A stretch of 49,744 nt of DNA from an uncultured Flavobacteriia bacterium (GCA_903873915.1 CAIQQH010000065.1:1-49744); one strand, 5' to 3'; shown: positions 8,453 through 18,271, counted from the first letter of the stretch. The notes: generated by a model not told the origin, from the sequence alone. Made by a program: numbers and translations.

Positions 8453-9493
8453 ATGAGCGATAAACGAACAGAAATTAGTGACTTAGGAGAATTTGGTTTA
8501 ATTGAACATTTGACAAAGCCTTTCACTATGCACCACAGCAGTTCGTTATTGGGCGTTGGGGACGATGCCGCTGTGATCGACATTGGTGGGGATGATGCTT
8601 TGGTTGTGAGCACCGATTTACTGACCGAAGGCATTCATTTCAACTTGATGTACATGCCCTTAAAACATCTAGGGTATAAAAGTGTGGCCGTAAACGTTTC
8701 CGACATTTGCGCGATGAACGCCACTCCGACACAAATTACGGTATCCATTTCCGTTTCAAATCGATTCCCTTTAGAGGCCTTGGAAGAATTGTATGAAGGA
8801 ATCCGCTTAGCGTGCGACCATTATAAAGTTGATCTCGTTGGTGGTGACACGTCCTCGTCCTATTCGGGATTGGGCATCTCCATCACTGCCATTGGAACCG
8901 TTAAAAAAGACAAAATAACCTACAGAAGTGGTGCGAAAGAATACGATTTATTGGTGGTTACGGGTGACCTCGGCGCAGCATACATGGGTCTGCAGGTGCT
9001 CGAACGAGAGAAAGAAGTGTTTCGTGCCAATCCGAATGTTCAGCCAGAGCTCGATGGTCACGACTACATTATTGAACGCCAGTTGAAGCCAGAGGCTCGC
9101 CAAGACATCATCGGATTTCTCGCAGAATTGGATGTCCTTCCAACATCCATGATTGACATCTCTGATGGTTTAGCGTCGGAAGTTCTGCACCTGTGCAAAG
9201 CCAGCAATGTGGGTTGCCATGTGTACGACGAAAAGCTACCTGTTGATGCAAAAACAGCGATGACCGCCATTGATTTCAACTTAGACCCAAACACCTGTGC
9301 CTTGAATGGTGGCGAGGATTACGAATTGCTTTTTACCATCAAGCAAGACGATTTCGACAAGATCAAAGGCAATCCTCACATGACCGTGATTGGACACATC
9401 ACCAATGCACAAGACGGCATCTATTACATCGACAAAAATGGTTCGATAATCACACTTCGAGCGCAAGGATGGAAACATTTTGATGCAGAATAA
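8453..9493 (+). CDS. thiL: thiamine-monophosphate kinase
   Basis: ThiL phosphorylates thiamine monophosphate to thiamine diphosphate in the cytoplasm, the last step of ThDP synthesis. The 346-residue protein has the AIRS/PurM-like fold signatures: LGVGDDAAVI near residue 34 (metal and nucleotide binding), VNVSDICAMNATP near 80, VGGDTSSS near 125, ISDGLASEV in the C-terminal half and GGEDYELLF near the end. The start MSDKRTEISDLGEF agrees with family members; frame upstream to 8162 is open but contains the promoter and no homologous sequence. It stands alone, with no other thiamine genes around. Confidence 0.95.
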   Translation: MSDKRTEISDLGEFGLIEHLTKPFTMHHSSSLLGVGDDAAVIDIGGDDALVVSTDLLTEGIHFNLMYMPLKHLGYKSVAVNVSDICAMNATPTQITVSISVSNRFPLEALEELYEGIRLACDHYKVDLVGGDTSSSYSGLGISITAIGTVKKDKITYRSGAKEYDLLVVTGDLGAAYMGLQVLEREKEVFRANPNVQPELDGHDYIIERQLKPEARQDIIGFLAELDVLPTSMIDISDGLASEVLHLCKASNVGCHVYDEKLPVDAKTAMTAIDFNLDPNTCALNGGEDYELLFTIKQDDFDKIKGNPHMTVIGHITNAQDGIYYIDKNGSIITLRAQGWKHFDAE

Positions 9494-9511
9494 GGGATTC
9501 GCATGTCGAGC

Positions 9512-10273
9512 TTAATCTCTTAAAAAAGCCAACAACACTTCCAAAATTTCGGTGCCTTGTTCGATGTGCGCCATGTGACCAGCCTTGGGTAGTTCAACAA
9601 CCTTGATGGGAACTTTCGACGTTCTTTCACGAATGACTTCCATGCTGATTAAGGGATCGTTCAAGCCATGTATCAATAAAAAATCGCTTGAAAAGGTCTG
9701 GATTGTTTCCGAATGATCTTCTCTGTTGCGCATGGACAAGGCCGAATACGCAATGGATTCGGGCAACATGTATTTCGCTTCTTCGATTAGGAATTGGATG
9801 TGTTCATTGTCGTTTTCCTTTCGGAAGAATAAGCCAGGAATCGCTTGCTGAATGAGCAAATCTTTTGCTTTAAACGCCAAGTCAGCTACGCGAATTCGAT
9901 CGCGCTTTTTTTCTGCTGAATCTTCCCAAAAGTTGGAGTTCAACAAGACAACACGTTGGCATCCTGACATTTGTTTCTTCAACTCCAAGGCCACATAGCC
10001 ACCCATTGAATGTCCAACGACATCAAAATCAGAAATCTTCAACGCCCTTAGCCTTGTCATCACATGTATTGCCATCTCCGCGATTGACGGATCACCTACC
10101 CCTGTTAAAAGCGGAGAATGGCCATGTCCTGGCAAATCAATAAAAATCAATTGGTACGGCAGTTTGTTGAGTGAAAGATGCTTCCACATCGAGCTGCTTT
10201 CCATGAAACCATGGAGAAAAACGACGGTTGGACCAGTGCCCTCAACCTGCGACCAAAGCAGTGAATCAGGCAT
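9512..10273 (-). CDS. alpha/beta hydrolase
   Basis: A 253-residue alpha/beta-hydrolase fold enzyme. The oxyanion motif FLHGFMESS is near residue 20, the nucleophile elbow GHSMGG (Ser) near 95, the acid in HGLNDPL near 205 and the catalytic His in KAGHMAHIE near 235, so the triad is complete. Substrate is unknown; such proteins include esterases, C-C hydrolases and MenH-like enzymes, and no menaquinone genes lie nearby to favour MenH. Its ATG overlaps the last eight bases of pepP, which implies translational coupling in a two-gene operon. Confidence 0.88.
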   Translation of the reverse strand: MPDSLLWSQVEGTGPTVVFLHGFMESSSMWKHLSLNKLPYQLIFIDLPGHGHSPLLTGVGDPSIAEMAIHVMTRLRALKISDFDVVGHSMGGYVALELKKQMSGCQRVVLLNSNFWEDSAEKKRDRIRVADLAFKAKDLLIQQAIPGLFFRKENDNEHIQFLIEEAKYMLPESIAYSALSMRNREDHSETIQTFSSDFLLIHGLNDPLISMEVIRERTSKVPIKVVELPKAGHMAHIEQGTEILEVLLAFLRD

Positions 10274-11558
10274 TCATCAAGGCTTCAATCTCATCTGCTT
10301 CAATAGGAATGTTGCGCATTAAATTGAACGGCGCTCCTGCATCTTGCACAACGAGATCGTCTTCGATACGGATTCCTAAACCTTCCTCTGGAATGTAAAT
10401 TCCCGGTTCACAGGTAAAGACCATCCCCGCCTTGATTGGTTCATTCCACAAACCGACATCATGTGTGTCCAAACCCAAGAAATGAGATGTTCCGTGCATG
10501 AAATACTTTTTGTACGCAGGCCATTCAGGTCGCTGATTTTGAATATCTGTTTTATCGATCAAGCCCAAGTGAAGCAACTGTGCCTCCATAAGGTGCCCCA
10601 CCTCTTTGTGGTATTCCGTCATGACCGTTCCCGGCACCAATAATTTTTCAGCTTCGCGCTTCACGTGCAACACCGCATTGTATACTGCACGTTGACGCTC
10701 AGTAAATCGACCATTCACAGGAATGCAGCGCGTCATGTCCGACGAGTAATTCGCGTATTCCGCCCCCACATCCAGCAAAATGACATCACCGGATGCACAG
10801 CGTTGGTTGTTTTCAATATAGTGCAGCACACAAGCATTTTTTCCTGATGCGATGATTGGTGTGTAGGCAAATCCTTTAGACCGCCTGCGCAAGAACTCAT
10901 GGGCAAATTCAGCTTCGATTTCATACTCCCACACATCTGGTTGCACAAATCCAAGGATCCGCTTGAATCCAGCTTCCGTGATGTTACATGCTTCCTGCAT
11001 CAAGGCCAATTCGACATCTTCCTTGATGGAACGAATGCGGTGTAGGATTGGTGCGCTTTTCCGCACTTGGTGCGCTGGATAATCCGTCTTGATCCGTTTG
11101 ATAAAGCGATCTTCGCGCGTTTCGACCTCAGTAGATGCGCGTAAATGCTCATTGGTATTGAAATAAATGGTTTCCGCTTCCGCCATCATCTGTTTAAAGA
11201 TGGTGTCGAACTGGTTTAACCAATACACGGTCTTCACACCAGACGTTTCGAAGGCCTGTTCTTTATTCAGTTTTTCACCTTCCCATACCGCGATAAGATC
11301 GCTTGTTTCTTTTAGAAACAACACTTCTCGGTGCGCTTCATTTTTACACATCGGGAAGAGTACCAAAATGCTTTCCTCTTGATCTACACCGCAAAGGTAG
11401 AAGATGTCACGGTGCTGTTGAAAAGGCATTGTGGCATCTGCCGAAACGGGATAAGTGTCGTTTGAGTTGAACACTGCCAAGGCACCCTTCTCCATGTGAG
11501 CGTTGAATTTTTCACGGTTGTGAATAAAGAGTGAGCGATCAATTTTGTGGTACTTCAT
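10266..11558 (-). CDS. pepP: Xaa-Pro aminopeptidase (aminopeptidase P)
   Basis: A 430-residue M24B metallopeptidase that removes the N-terminal residue from peptides with proline in second place. An N-terminal creatinase-like domain (about 1-170) precedes the pita-bread catalytic domain. Metal ligands are visible: the Asp pair in LLDVGAEYANYSSDMTR, His in HGTSHFLGLDTHDVG, Glu in CEPGIYI and Glu in GIRIEDDLVV. No signal peptide, so cytoplasmic. It is the first gene of an operon with the overlapping hydrolase and is divergent from the small gene at 11688. Confidence 0.94.
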   Translation of the reverse strand: MKYHKIDRSLFIHNREKFNAHMEKGALAVFNSNDTYPVSADATMPFQQHRDIFYLCGVDQEESILVLFPMCKNEAHREVLFLKETSDLIAVWEGEKLNKEQAFETSGVKTVYWLNQFDTIFKQMMAEAETIYFNTNEHLRASTEVETREDRFIKRIKTDYPAHQVRKSAPILHRIRSIKEDVELALMQEACNITEAGFKRILGFVQPDVWEYEIEAEFAHEFLRRRSKGFAYTPIIASGKNACVLHYIENNQRCASGDVILLDVGAEYANYSSDMTRCIPVNGRFTERQRAVYNAVLHVKREAEKLLVPGTVMTEYHKEVGHLMEAQLLHLGLIDKTDIQNQRPEWPAYKKYFMHGTSHFLGLDTHDVGLWNEPIKAGMVFTCEPGIYIPEEGLGIRIEDDLVVQDAGAPFNLMRNIPIEADEIEALMNA

Positions 11559-11687
11559 GTGAACTTAATTTTCTGTTGAAATTATCAAATTTTCGCCTTT
11601 TTTCGGTAAAAAAGCTTTCTTATTTTAGAACATCGTAAATCATTTACGAACTTCTACATCAATCTTTGTGACCTAAACGATAAGAAT

Positions 11688-11996
11688 ATGGCAACACAAA
11701 TCGACATCAAAGGTATTTATTTTCTTTCAAGCTCGCAGGAAGTGAGTATTGTTGGAACGGTACAACAGGGGAATTTTTCTTACCCATCAGAAATCATTAC
11801 GGACCACAGCGGGTTGAATCTTGTGATGAACCATTTGCAGCAGCTCAATCCAGAAGTGGATGTATATGGCTTGCTTGAAAATTTACACAATGGCGCCACA
11901 CAGTATTACGAAATGAGCACGAAATCACTCGAAATAACGCAGATTGAAACGGCATTTCTTTCCTCGGCAAAACCTTACCATGAGCTTCGCGCATAA
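11688..11996 (+). CDS. hypothetical protein, 102 residues
   Basis: I do not recognise this protein. It starts MATQIDIKGIYFLSSSQEV, has no signal peptide or membrane helix and looks like a small soluble alpha/beta protein. An upstream AATCTTTG (about 11661-11668) resembles the -7 promoter element with one mismatch. It is divergent from pepP and separated by about 100 bases from the lipoprotein gene downstream on the same strand. Function unknown. Confidence 0.65.
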   Translation: MATQIDIKGIYFLSSSQEVSIVGTVQQGNFSYPSEIITDHSGLNLVMNHLQQLNPEVDVYGLLENLHNGATQYYEMSTKSLEITQIETAFLSSAKPYHELRA

Positions 11997-12098
11997 TATT
12001 TAAGAAGCTCGAAAAAGGTGTGAATTTGTTTTTTCATAAATTCATTGTAACTTTCGGTCGCCTTTCCTTGTTTGAGGAGGCAAGACAAAGCTGCAAAT

Positions 12099-12731
12099 AT
12101 GAAAAACATGAAATTTATTTTATTCGGTGCCATTGCTCTAACGCTCAGCGTTACATCATGTATTGAGCACGAAGTCATTCCTGCACCAGTACCCACGGTT
12201 GACAAGTATTGCCATTTTCAAGGGTTGATCAACGGAATTAGTACAGAATTTACTGAAAACGTGAGCGGTTACTACTGTAGTGGGACAAAAGCGAAATACA
12301 TTTTACCAGCACCTGCATTTTCAAGTGCGGTATATTATTCAGAAATGTTGTCTCCTACATATCCTGTATCCATTCGAATAGGTTTAGGCAGCTTGCAATG
12401 GGATGCTGCACTTTCTTCCGAACCAAGCCTAAGTACATTCAACAATTTCCACATGATCAATACCACCCCTGCCTATTCAAATGCTGCTGCGAGTGGATTT
12501 GAAGTTGCCTACAAAGACGGTAGCGGTTTGTTGTGGACATCAAAACAAACAAGTACAAACTTTCAGGATGTAACCTTATCTGCCATCAAGCAAGGTTCAG
12601 ATGCAACGGGTGATTACTCAAGATATGTGTGTACATTCAATTGTTATGTTTACCACCAAGATCCCGTAACGCTGGCATTGGATTCAATTCGATTTCAAAA
12701 TGCTGAGCTGAAGGGCTTCTTCAAACGATAA
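12099..12731 (+). CDS. hypothetical lipoprotein
   Basis: A 210-residue protein with a lipoprotein signal peptide: MKNMKFILFGAIALTLSVTS followed by the lipobox Cys at residue 21. The mature part is rich in Ser, Thr, Tyr and Ala and appears beta-rich, suggesting a periplasmic or surface-exposed lipoprotein. No family is recognised. The frame is open from a TTG at 12072, but only the ATG at 12099 puts the hydrophobic stretch at the N-terminus. A terminator follows within ten bases, so it is probably monocistronic. Confidence 0.78.
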   Translation: MKNMKFILFGAIALTLSVTSCIEHEVIPAPVPTVDKYCHFQGLINGISTEFTENVSGYYCSGTKAKYILPAPAFSSAVYYSEMLSPTYPVSIRIGLGSLQWDAALSSEPSLSTFNNFHMINTTPAYSNAAASGFEVAYKDGSGLLWTSKQTSTNFQDVTLSAIKQGSDATGDYSRYVCTFNCYVYHQDPVTLALDSIRFQNAELKGFFKR

Positions 12732-12738
12732 AAACTTT

Positions 12739-12765
12739 AAAGCCGTTATTTAATGACGGCTTTTT
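12739..12765 (+). terminator. intrinsic terminator after the lipoprotein gene
   Basis: AAAGCCGT pairs with ACGGCTTT around a nine-base loop and a short T run follows. The stop codon lies eight bases upstream. Confidence 0.8.
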
Positions 12766-12778
12766 CATTCACTATAGG

Positions 12779-13477
12779 ATGAGCCAATCCCTGAAAATAG
12801 CGATCATCGGAGATTACAACTTCACCTACAACTCGCACCAAGCGACAAATTTGGCGATTGATCATTCGGCGCGCTTTCTCGATATTGACATCAACTATTA
12901 TTGGATCAAAATCGGCGAAGCCATCAATTACAAAGCCCAGGGTTTTGAGCAATTTGACGGCATCTTAATTGGCCCTGGTCCGCACGCTAACATTTTTTTT
13001 CTCAACGGGATCATTCGGACATTGAGCGCATTGAGTATTCCTGTTCTTCTAACAGGTGAAAGTATGCGTTCGTTGATTGAGGTTTTGATTAATACCTATC
13101 AACTCAATCCAAACGGTGAAAAGTTGATTTCTGAAAATCTTATAGACGGAAACACCTTCGAGCGCATCCAAGTTGTACCTGCATCTAAAGCATTTATCCA
13201 ATTGTATGAAAATCACTCCACCTTGGAGTTGACGTCATCCCGCTATAGTCTTTATCCACAGTTGATTCGTTCGATGGTGGATGAATTGGTTGATGTAGAG
13301 GCTTACAATCAATTTGAAGAGCCAGAGGTATTGAGTTTAAAAAACCATGATTTCTTTGTCGCCTGCGCTTATTGTCCGCAAGTTTCCTCCACTCGAGAGA
13401 TTCCTCATCCCTTGATTTATACCTTCATCAAGGCGGCACTTTCTAAAATTCCCGGGGATTACGCTCGTCCTGCCTAG
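12779..13477 (+). CDS. CTP synthase C-terminal-like (degenerate class I amidotransferase) protein
   Basis: A 232-residue protein resembling the glutamine amidotransferase half of CTP synthase without the synthase half. Shared landmarks are IAIIGDYNFTYNSHQATNLA at the start, FDGILIGPGPHAN in the middle and CPQVSSTREIPHPLIYTF near the end, which parallels HPEFKSRP...HPLF of PyrG. The catalytic residues are gone: the elbow that should read T-C-G-G reads TGES, and the His and Glu of the triad are Cys and Gln in CPQ. It matches what I recall of the 'CTP synthase C-terminal region-related' family, which keeps the fold but lost amidotransferase chemistry. Role unknown, perhaps ligand binding. It converges on rnhA with a three-base gap. 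Confidence 0.7.
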   Translation: MSQSLKIAIIGDYNFTYNSHQATNLAIDHSARFLDIDINYYWIKIGEAINYKAQGFEQFDGILIGPGPHANIFFLNGIIRTLSALSIPVLLTGESMRSLIEVLINTYQLNPNGEKLISENLIDGNTFERIQVVPASKAFIQLYENHSTLELTSSRYSLYPQLIRSMVDELVDVEAYNQFEEPEVLSLKNHDFFVACAYCPQVSSTREIPHPLIYTFIKAALSKIPGDYARPA

Positions 13478-13480
13478 GCC

Positions 13481-13948
13481 TTAATCGCCATCAACTTGAT
13501 TCGTTTCATAATACGTGTCGATCAATTGATTTTTGGACTCAGCGCCACTCACTGCCAAGACATCACAGCGTTCATTTTCCGGATGGCCATTGTGCCCTTT
13601 CACCCATAGGTAGGTAATGGAAAACTTGCCGTAAACACCTAAAAACCGTTGCCAAAGATCAGGGTTCTTTTTCCCTTTAAACCCTTTCTTTTGCCAACCG
13701 AAAACCCACCCTTTCGTGATGGAGTCAATGACATATTTTGAATCTGAATAGATTTCGATGGGATATTGACTGGTTTTCAATTGCTCCAAAGCAACAATGA
13801 CAGCCATCAGTTCCATACGGTTATTTGTGGTCAATCGAAATCCTTGGGAAAACTCCTTTTCCTTTCCATTGAATTTCATCACAATGCCGTAGCCGCCAGG
13901 ACCTGGATTTCCTTTTGATGAGCCGTCCGTAAAAATTTGAATTTTCAT
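13481..13948 (-). CDS. rnhA: ribonuclease HI
   Basis: A 155-residue type 1 RNase H that cuts the RNA strand of RNA-DNA hybrids, for example replication primers and R-loops. The four catalytic acids are present: D in FTDGSSKGNPGPGG (residue 8), E in NNRMELMAV (about 46), D in YSDSKYV (about 68) and D in NERCDVLA (about 128). Length is normal. The gene ends three bases from the convergent amidotransferase-like gene. A TACCTTAG sequence upstream on its strand is only a partial promoter match. Confidence 0.96.
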   Translation of the reverse strand: MKIQIFTDGSSKGNPGPGGYGIVMKFNGKEKEFSQGFRLTTNNRMELMAVIVALEQLKTSQYPIEIYSDSKYVIDSITKGWVFGWQKKGFKGKKNPDLWQRFLGVYGKFSITYLWVKGHNGHPENERCDVLAVSGAESKNQLIDTYYETNQVDGD

Positions 13949-14309
13949 AGTTCGAAGGCAACTAAGGTACGATGAAAGTCTGTAAACAAATGAATTCTCA
14001 GTGGTTATTTCAATAATTTTTACTGTCTTTCTGATGTTTTGAAATCTGTATTTTGATATAGCTTAAGTGCCATATCGCTTATGAGCCATCGCGAAAAACA
14101 TCATTTTGAAACCCACAAGCCCTAAATTAAAATTCGGGGGCTTTGTGCCTTGCTATTAGCACATTATCAATCATTTCGACATTTTAAAGACGATGGTACT
14201 AAACCTTTCAGCCAATTGGTTGTTACAACTCAAGGACAAGTAGTCTTTTTCAGTGAATAGTAGTTAGGTATGGAAGGAAGTGGTGTAGCGTCACTTCCTT
14301 TTTCATGTT
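13949..14309. other. intergenic region with a possible small transcript
   Basis: This 360-base gap contains no convincing gene. It holds a stem-loop (CACAAGCCC with GGGCTTTGTG, about 14112-14147), a near palindrome CAGCCAATTGGTTG near 14210 and a plus-strand terminator at 14273-14305, which would end a transcript that starts inside the gap. Confidence 0.5.
14273..14305 (+). terminator. intrinsic terminator, plus strand
   Basis: GAAGGAAGTG pairs with CACTTCCTTT-side bases (core GGAAGTG with CACTTCC) around a nine-base loop, followed by TTTTT on the plus strand. On the minus strand, where metH ends a few bases away, no good U run follows the stem, so it may serve metH only weakly. Confidence 0.65.
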
Positions 14310-16988
14310 CTAGAGTTTTACTGAAGAAAGCCAGCGGTCCATTTCGTCGAATGGAACATTTTTCCGTTCTGACAAATCACGAATTTGTTCATCAGTAATC
14401 TTCCCTAAACCAAAATACTTGGCATCGGGGTGGGCAAAATACCAGCCCGACACGGATGATACAGGTGTCATCGCTAAGTTCTCTGTCAACTCAACTCCTG
14501 TATGTAGTGTGGCCTTTAGGATCTCAAACAAGCCGATTTTCTCCGTATGATCTGGACATGCTGGATATCCTGGCGCAGGACGAATGCCTCTGTAGTGCTC
14601 CTTAATTAACTCGTCCTTCGACAACTGCTCATCTGAACCATAGCCCCATTGTTCTTTGCGCACCACTTCATGCATGCGCTCGGCAAAGGCTTCTGCCAAA
14701 CGATCGGCCAAGGCCTTGATGAGAATGGAGTTGTAATCGTCATGGTCGGCCTCAAAGCGCGCCACATGTTCATCTAAACCAATGCCTGTTGTGACTACAA
14801 ATGCTCCGATGTAATCATCCACTCCACTCGTTTTTGGTGCAATGTAATCCGACAAAGCGATGTTTGGTTGACCCATGGCTTTCTTGGTTTGCTGACGCAA
14901 ACTACGCTGGGTATACAAGGGCGCCTCATCACCATGTTCCACATAAATTTCAATGTCATCACCTACTGCATTGGCAGGAAAAATTCCCGTTACCGCCTTC
15001 GCTGTCAGCCATTTTTCAGTGACGATGCGTTTCAATAAGTCCTGTGCATCTGCGAATAAACTCCGTGCCTCTTCGCCTACTACCTCATCGGTCAAGATTT
15101 TTGGATACTTTCCATGCAACTCCCATGTTTGGAAAAATGGTGTCCAATCGATGTAGGGAACCAACTCCTCCAAGGGGTAATTGTCGTACACCTGAACACC
15201 TAGTTTCTTTGGGGCAACGCAATTCGTTTCGTTGAAATCCAGTGTCAAGGCATTAGAGCGCGACTCAGCCAAAGTCAACAATTGTTTATCCGCTCGATGT
15301 GCGGCATGGTGTTCTCTCAAGCGCTGGTATTCTGTTTTTAATCCCGCAACGAAGTCCTTATTCTTTGCGCCTAGCAAGCTTTCAACTACTGACACAGCAC
15401 GCGATGCATCCACAACATGCACGGCTTGACCATTTGTATAATGTTCTTCGATTTTTACGGCAGTATGTACGCGAGATGTTGTTGCTCCTCCAATCAATAG
15501 CGGAATCGACAAGCCTGCCCGCTGCATCTCTTTGGCTACAGTGACCATTTCATCCAATGAAGGCGTAATCAATCCGCTTAAGCCAATGACATCGACTTGC
15601 TCATCTATAGCCGTTTGAATGATCTTGTCGAACGGCACCATCACGCCAATGTCAATCACTTCATAGTTGTTGCAGCCAAGGACTACGCCAACGATATTTT
15701 TCCCAATGTCGTGCACATCACCTTTCACGGTTGCCATCAGCACTTTACCTGAAGATGTCCGTCCGCCCGATTTCTCTGCTTCGATGTACGGCAAGAGCAC
15801 AGCTACCGCTTTCTTCATGACTCGGGCCGACTTCACGACTTGTGGCAAGAACATTTTTCCGCTTCCGAACAAATCCCCAACGACATTCATACCATCCATT
15901 AGAGGACCTTCTATCACGTGAATCGGACGGTCGTAAAGCTGGCGGCATTCTTCCACATCCTCATCAATAAATTCGACGATTCCTTTGACCAAGGCATGTG
16001 AAAGTCGGGCTTGCACAGGGGCTTTTCGCCAGGATAAATCAATCTCTTTTTTCTTTCCGTCTCCCCGCACCCTTTCTGCGAGCTCGAGCAGGCGTTCGGT
16101 AGCGTCAGGACGACGATTCAATAAGACATCCTCCACATATTCAAGCAATTCCTTGTCGATATCGTCGTACACCTCAAGCATCGACGGATTGACAATTCCC
16201 ATGTCCATTCCATGCTGAATGCCGTGGTACAAAAACGCAGAATGCATTGCTTCACGCACGCGGTTGTTCCCACGAAACGAGAAAGACACATTCGACACTC
16301 CCCCACTGACATGTGCGCCGGGTAAATTTTGTCGAATCCACTGCGTCGCGCGGAAGAAATCCAAGGCATTGTTGTTGTGCTCTTCCATCCCTGTCGCAAC
16401 AGGAAAGATATTCGGGTCGAAAATGATATCGTCTTTCGGGAAACCAACGACATTCACTAAGAGGTCGTAGGATCTTTTGCAGATCTCGATGCGGCGTTCG
16501 TAACTGTCCGCTTGCCCATTTTCATCAAAGGCCATCACAATCACGGCTGCGCCATAGCGCTTCACTTTTTTCGCGTGGTCGATGAATTGCTCCTCACCTT
16601 CTTTCAATGAAATAGAGTTCACCACTCCTTTGCCTTGAATGCACTTCAATCCTGCTTCGATAATTTCCCATCTCGAACTATCGATCATGACCGGAACGCG
16701 CGAAATATCTGGTTCGGAAGCAATTAAATTCAGGAAGCGCACCATAGACTCTTTTCCATCGAGCATTCCTTCATCCATGTTGATGTCGATGATCTGCGCG
16801 CCACCCTCCACTTGTTCGCGCGCTACAGCCAATGCGGCCTCAAAATCTCCCTCGCGAATCATGCGTAAGAAGGCGCGAGAGCCAGTGACATTGGTACGTT
16901 CACCAATATTGACAAAATTACTTTCAGGAGTCACAATTAAAGGCTCAAGTCCTGAAAGTTTTAATATAGAATGGGTAAATTTCGGCAT
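14310..16988 (-). CDS. metH: methionine synthase, folate/B12-binding and activation part
   Basis: This 892-residue protein is the C-terminal three quarters of cobalamin-dependent methionine synthase. Domains in order: pterin-binding barrel (about 20-300, starting [13 protein letters not shown]), B12 cap helices (about 325-400, [20 protein letters not shown]), the cobalamin Rossmann domain with D-x-H-x-x-G in [11 protein letters not shown] (H426 is the lower axial ligand) and GGATTSR, and the SAM-dependent reactivation domain with [12 protein letters not shown] near the C-terminus. The homocysteine-binding part is the separate gene upstream, 12 bases away. Together they total 1226 residues, about the length of single-chain MetH. 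Split MetH is known in Bacteroidota. Expression should follow the SAM-I riboswitch ahead of the upstream gene. Confidence 0.95.
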   Translation of the reverse strand: MPKFTHSILKLSGLEPLIVTPESNFVNIGERTNVTGSRAFLRMIREGDFEAALAVAREQVEGGAQIIDINMDEGMLDGKESMVRFLNLIASEPDISRVPVMIDSSRWEIIEAGLKCIQGKGVVNSISLKEGEEQFIDHAKKVKRYGAAVIVMAFDENGQADSYERRIEICKRSYDLLVNVVGFPKDDIIFDPNIFPVATGMEEHNNNALDFFRATQWIRQNLPGAHVSGGVSNVSFSFRGNNRVREAMHSAFLYHGIQHGMDMGIVNPSMLEVYDDIDKELLEYVEDVLLNRRPDATERLLELAERVRGDGKKKEIDLSWRKAPVQARLSHALVKGIVEFIDEDVEECRQLYDRPIHVIEGPLMDGMNVVGDLFGSGKMFLPQVVKSARVMKKAVAVLLPYIEAEKSGGRTSSGKVLMATVKGDVHDIGKNIVGVVLGCNNYEVIDIGVMVPFDKIIQTAIDEQVDVIGLSGLITPSLDEMVTVAKEMQRAGLSIPLLIGGATTSRVHTAVKIEEHYTNGQAVHVVDASRAVSVVESLLGAKNKDFVAGLKTEYQRLREHHAAHRADKQLLTLAESRSNALTLDFNETNCVAPKKLGVQVYDNYPLEELVPYIDWTPFFQTWELHGKYPKILTDEVVGEEARSLFADAQDLLKRIVTEKWLTAKAVTGIFPANAVGDDIEIYVEHGDEAPLYTQRSLRQQTKKAMGQPNIALSDYIAPKTSGVDDYIGAFVVTTGIGLDEHVARFEADHDDYNSILIKALADRLAEAFAERMHEVVRKEQWGYGSDEQLSKDELIKEHYRGIRPAPGYPACPDHTEKIGLFEILKATLHTGVELTENLAMTPVSSVSGWYFAHPDAKYFGLGKITDEQIRDLSERKNVPFDEMDRWLSSVKL

Positions 16989-17000
16989 TTCTTGTTGTAG

Positions 17001-18005
17001 TTAATTCTCCGCTGAATGGGATTTTCTTGGCGAATAATTCTTTGTTAACTCCGCAATTGCACGGATGTGATCTGGGGTTGTTCCGCAGCATCCACCAATG
17101 ATATTGATCAGCCCTTCATCCAGGAAGGCCTTGATTTGAACGGCCATCATTTCTGGTGTTTCATCGTATTGACCGAACTCATTTGGCAAGCCTGCATTTG
17201 GATGTGCGCTCACACAAAAATCTGTTTTCTGCGAAAGGACTTGCAAATACGGACGCATCATGGATGCCCCTAGGGCACAATTTAATCCAATGGATAACAA
17301 CGGCATGTGCGATACGGAAATCAAAAATGCTTCAGTGGTTTGACCTGTTAAAGTACGGCCACTCTGATCGGTAATTGTCCCCGATACCATGATGGGCAAT
17401 TTCGTTCCTCGGTCCTCAAAAACCTCATCGATGGCAAAAAGTGCCGCCTTGGCATTCAAGGTATCAAAAATTGTTTCCACCAGGAGAAGATCTACACCTC
17501 CATCCATCAAGGCGTTCACCTGTTGCTTATAGGCAATCACCAATTCATCGAAGGTCACTCCACGAAAACCTGGATCGTTGACATCTGGTGAAATGGACGC
17601 TGTGCGGTTTGTTGGTCCGATCGAACCTGCTACAAATCGAGGTTTCGAGGGGTCTTTTTGCGTAAACTCGTCTGCCACCTCACGGGCAATTTTTGCCGAA
17701 TGGTAGTTGATGTCGTACACTGCGCTCTCCAGGTCGTAGTCTGCTTGAGCAATTGTTGTCCCAGAAAATGTGTTTGTTTCAGCGATGTCCGCTCCTGCTT
17801 CAAAGTACATGCGGTGAATCGCAGAAATCACATCTGGCCGTGTCAAGGACAGGAGGTCATTGTTTCCTTTAAGCGATTTTGGGTGATCTTCGAACCACCC
17901 TTTTCTAAAATCTTCTTCTTCGAGTTGGTAGCGCTGAATCATGGTTCCCATGGCTCCATCGAGCACGAGAATTCTGTTCTTAAGTATGTCTTGTATTGTG
18001 TTCAT
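17001..18005 (-). CDS. metH: methionine synthase, homocysteine-binding part
   Basis: A 334-residue homocysteine S-methyltransferase domain that binds and activates homocysteine through zinc. [14 protein letters not shown] opens the barrel; the zinc Cys ligands are in LNCALGA and the C-terminal GGCCGTTP. It works with the following gene to make methionine from 5-methyl-tetrahydrofolate and homocysteine. The start at 18005 ([12 protein letters not shown]) fits the family; the frame upstream to 18035 enters the riboswitch expression region. The split falls at the linker between the homocysteine and folate domains. Confidence 0.94.
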   Translation of the reverse strand: MNTIQDILKNRILVLDGAMGTMIQRYQLEEEDFRKGWFEDHPKSLKGNNDLLSLTRPDVISAIHRMYFEAGADIAETNTFSGTTIAQADYDLESAVYDINYHSAKIAREVADEFTQKDPSKPRFVAGSIGPTNRTASISPDVNDPGFRGVTFDELVIAYKQQVNALMDGGVDLLLVETIFDTLNAKAALFAIDEVFEDRGTKLPIMVSGTITDQSGRTLTGQTTEAFLISVSHMPLLSIGLNCALGASMMRPYLQVLSQKTDFCVSAHPNAGLPNEFGQYDETPEMMAVQIKAFLDEGLINIIGGCCGTTPDHIRAIAELTKNYSPRKSHSAEN

Positions 18006-18064
18006 TTTCACTGTTTGAATTGCGTATAGCACCAATGAAAAAAGGGATGAGGATATCGATCCAA

Positions 18065-18164
18065 CTTATCTTTTCAGCCGAAGCTGATTGGATTTGGCAC
18101 CTTTTCCATGGGAGGTAGGTTGCCAAGGTTTCGCAGGGCCTATCCCTCCACCTTTCTTCATAAG
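18065..18164 (-). promoter_or_regulatory. SAM-I riboswitch (S-box leader)
   Basis: On the minus strand the region shows the SAM-I core in order: CTTATGAAGAAAGG, GTGGAGGGAT, GGCCCTGCGAAACC, TTGGCAACC, then after a short variable arm AAGGTGCCAAATCC, a hairpin CAGCTTCGGCTG and the closing GATAAG. CTTAT at the 5' end and ATAAG at the 3' end form the P1 helix. The leader sits between a good promoter and the split metH genes, so high SAM should reduce their expression. A run of six U (18043-18038) follows about 20 bases after P1, hinting at a terminator-type platform, but I could not resolve a strong terminator stem. Confidence 0.93.
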
Positions 18165-18185
18165 TTTATTCTAAAGAACGCGATG

Positions 18186-18215
18186 CAAAAATAGTGTGAA
18201 TTTGAACGAACTCAA
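18186..18215 (-). promoter_or_regulatory. promoter of the riboswitch-metH operon
   Basis: On the minus strand TTG (18215-18213) and TATTTTTG (18193-18186) are separated by 19 bases, matching TTG/TAnnTTTG. The predicted start near 18179 lies about 15 bases before the riboswitch P1 helix. Confidence 0.65.
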
Positions 18216-18271
18216 AGAATCCATGACTTTTTTATTTTTTGTACTTTCGACCTACTTTAAACAAAGCTCCT

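Noticed and set aside
14801-17004. Open frames antisense to metH
   Set aside because: Shadows of strongly conserved MetH domains; composition and codon use are not protein-like.
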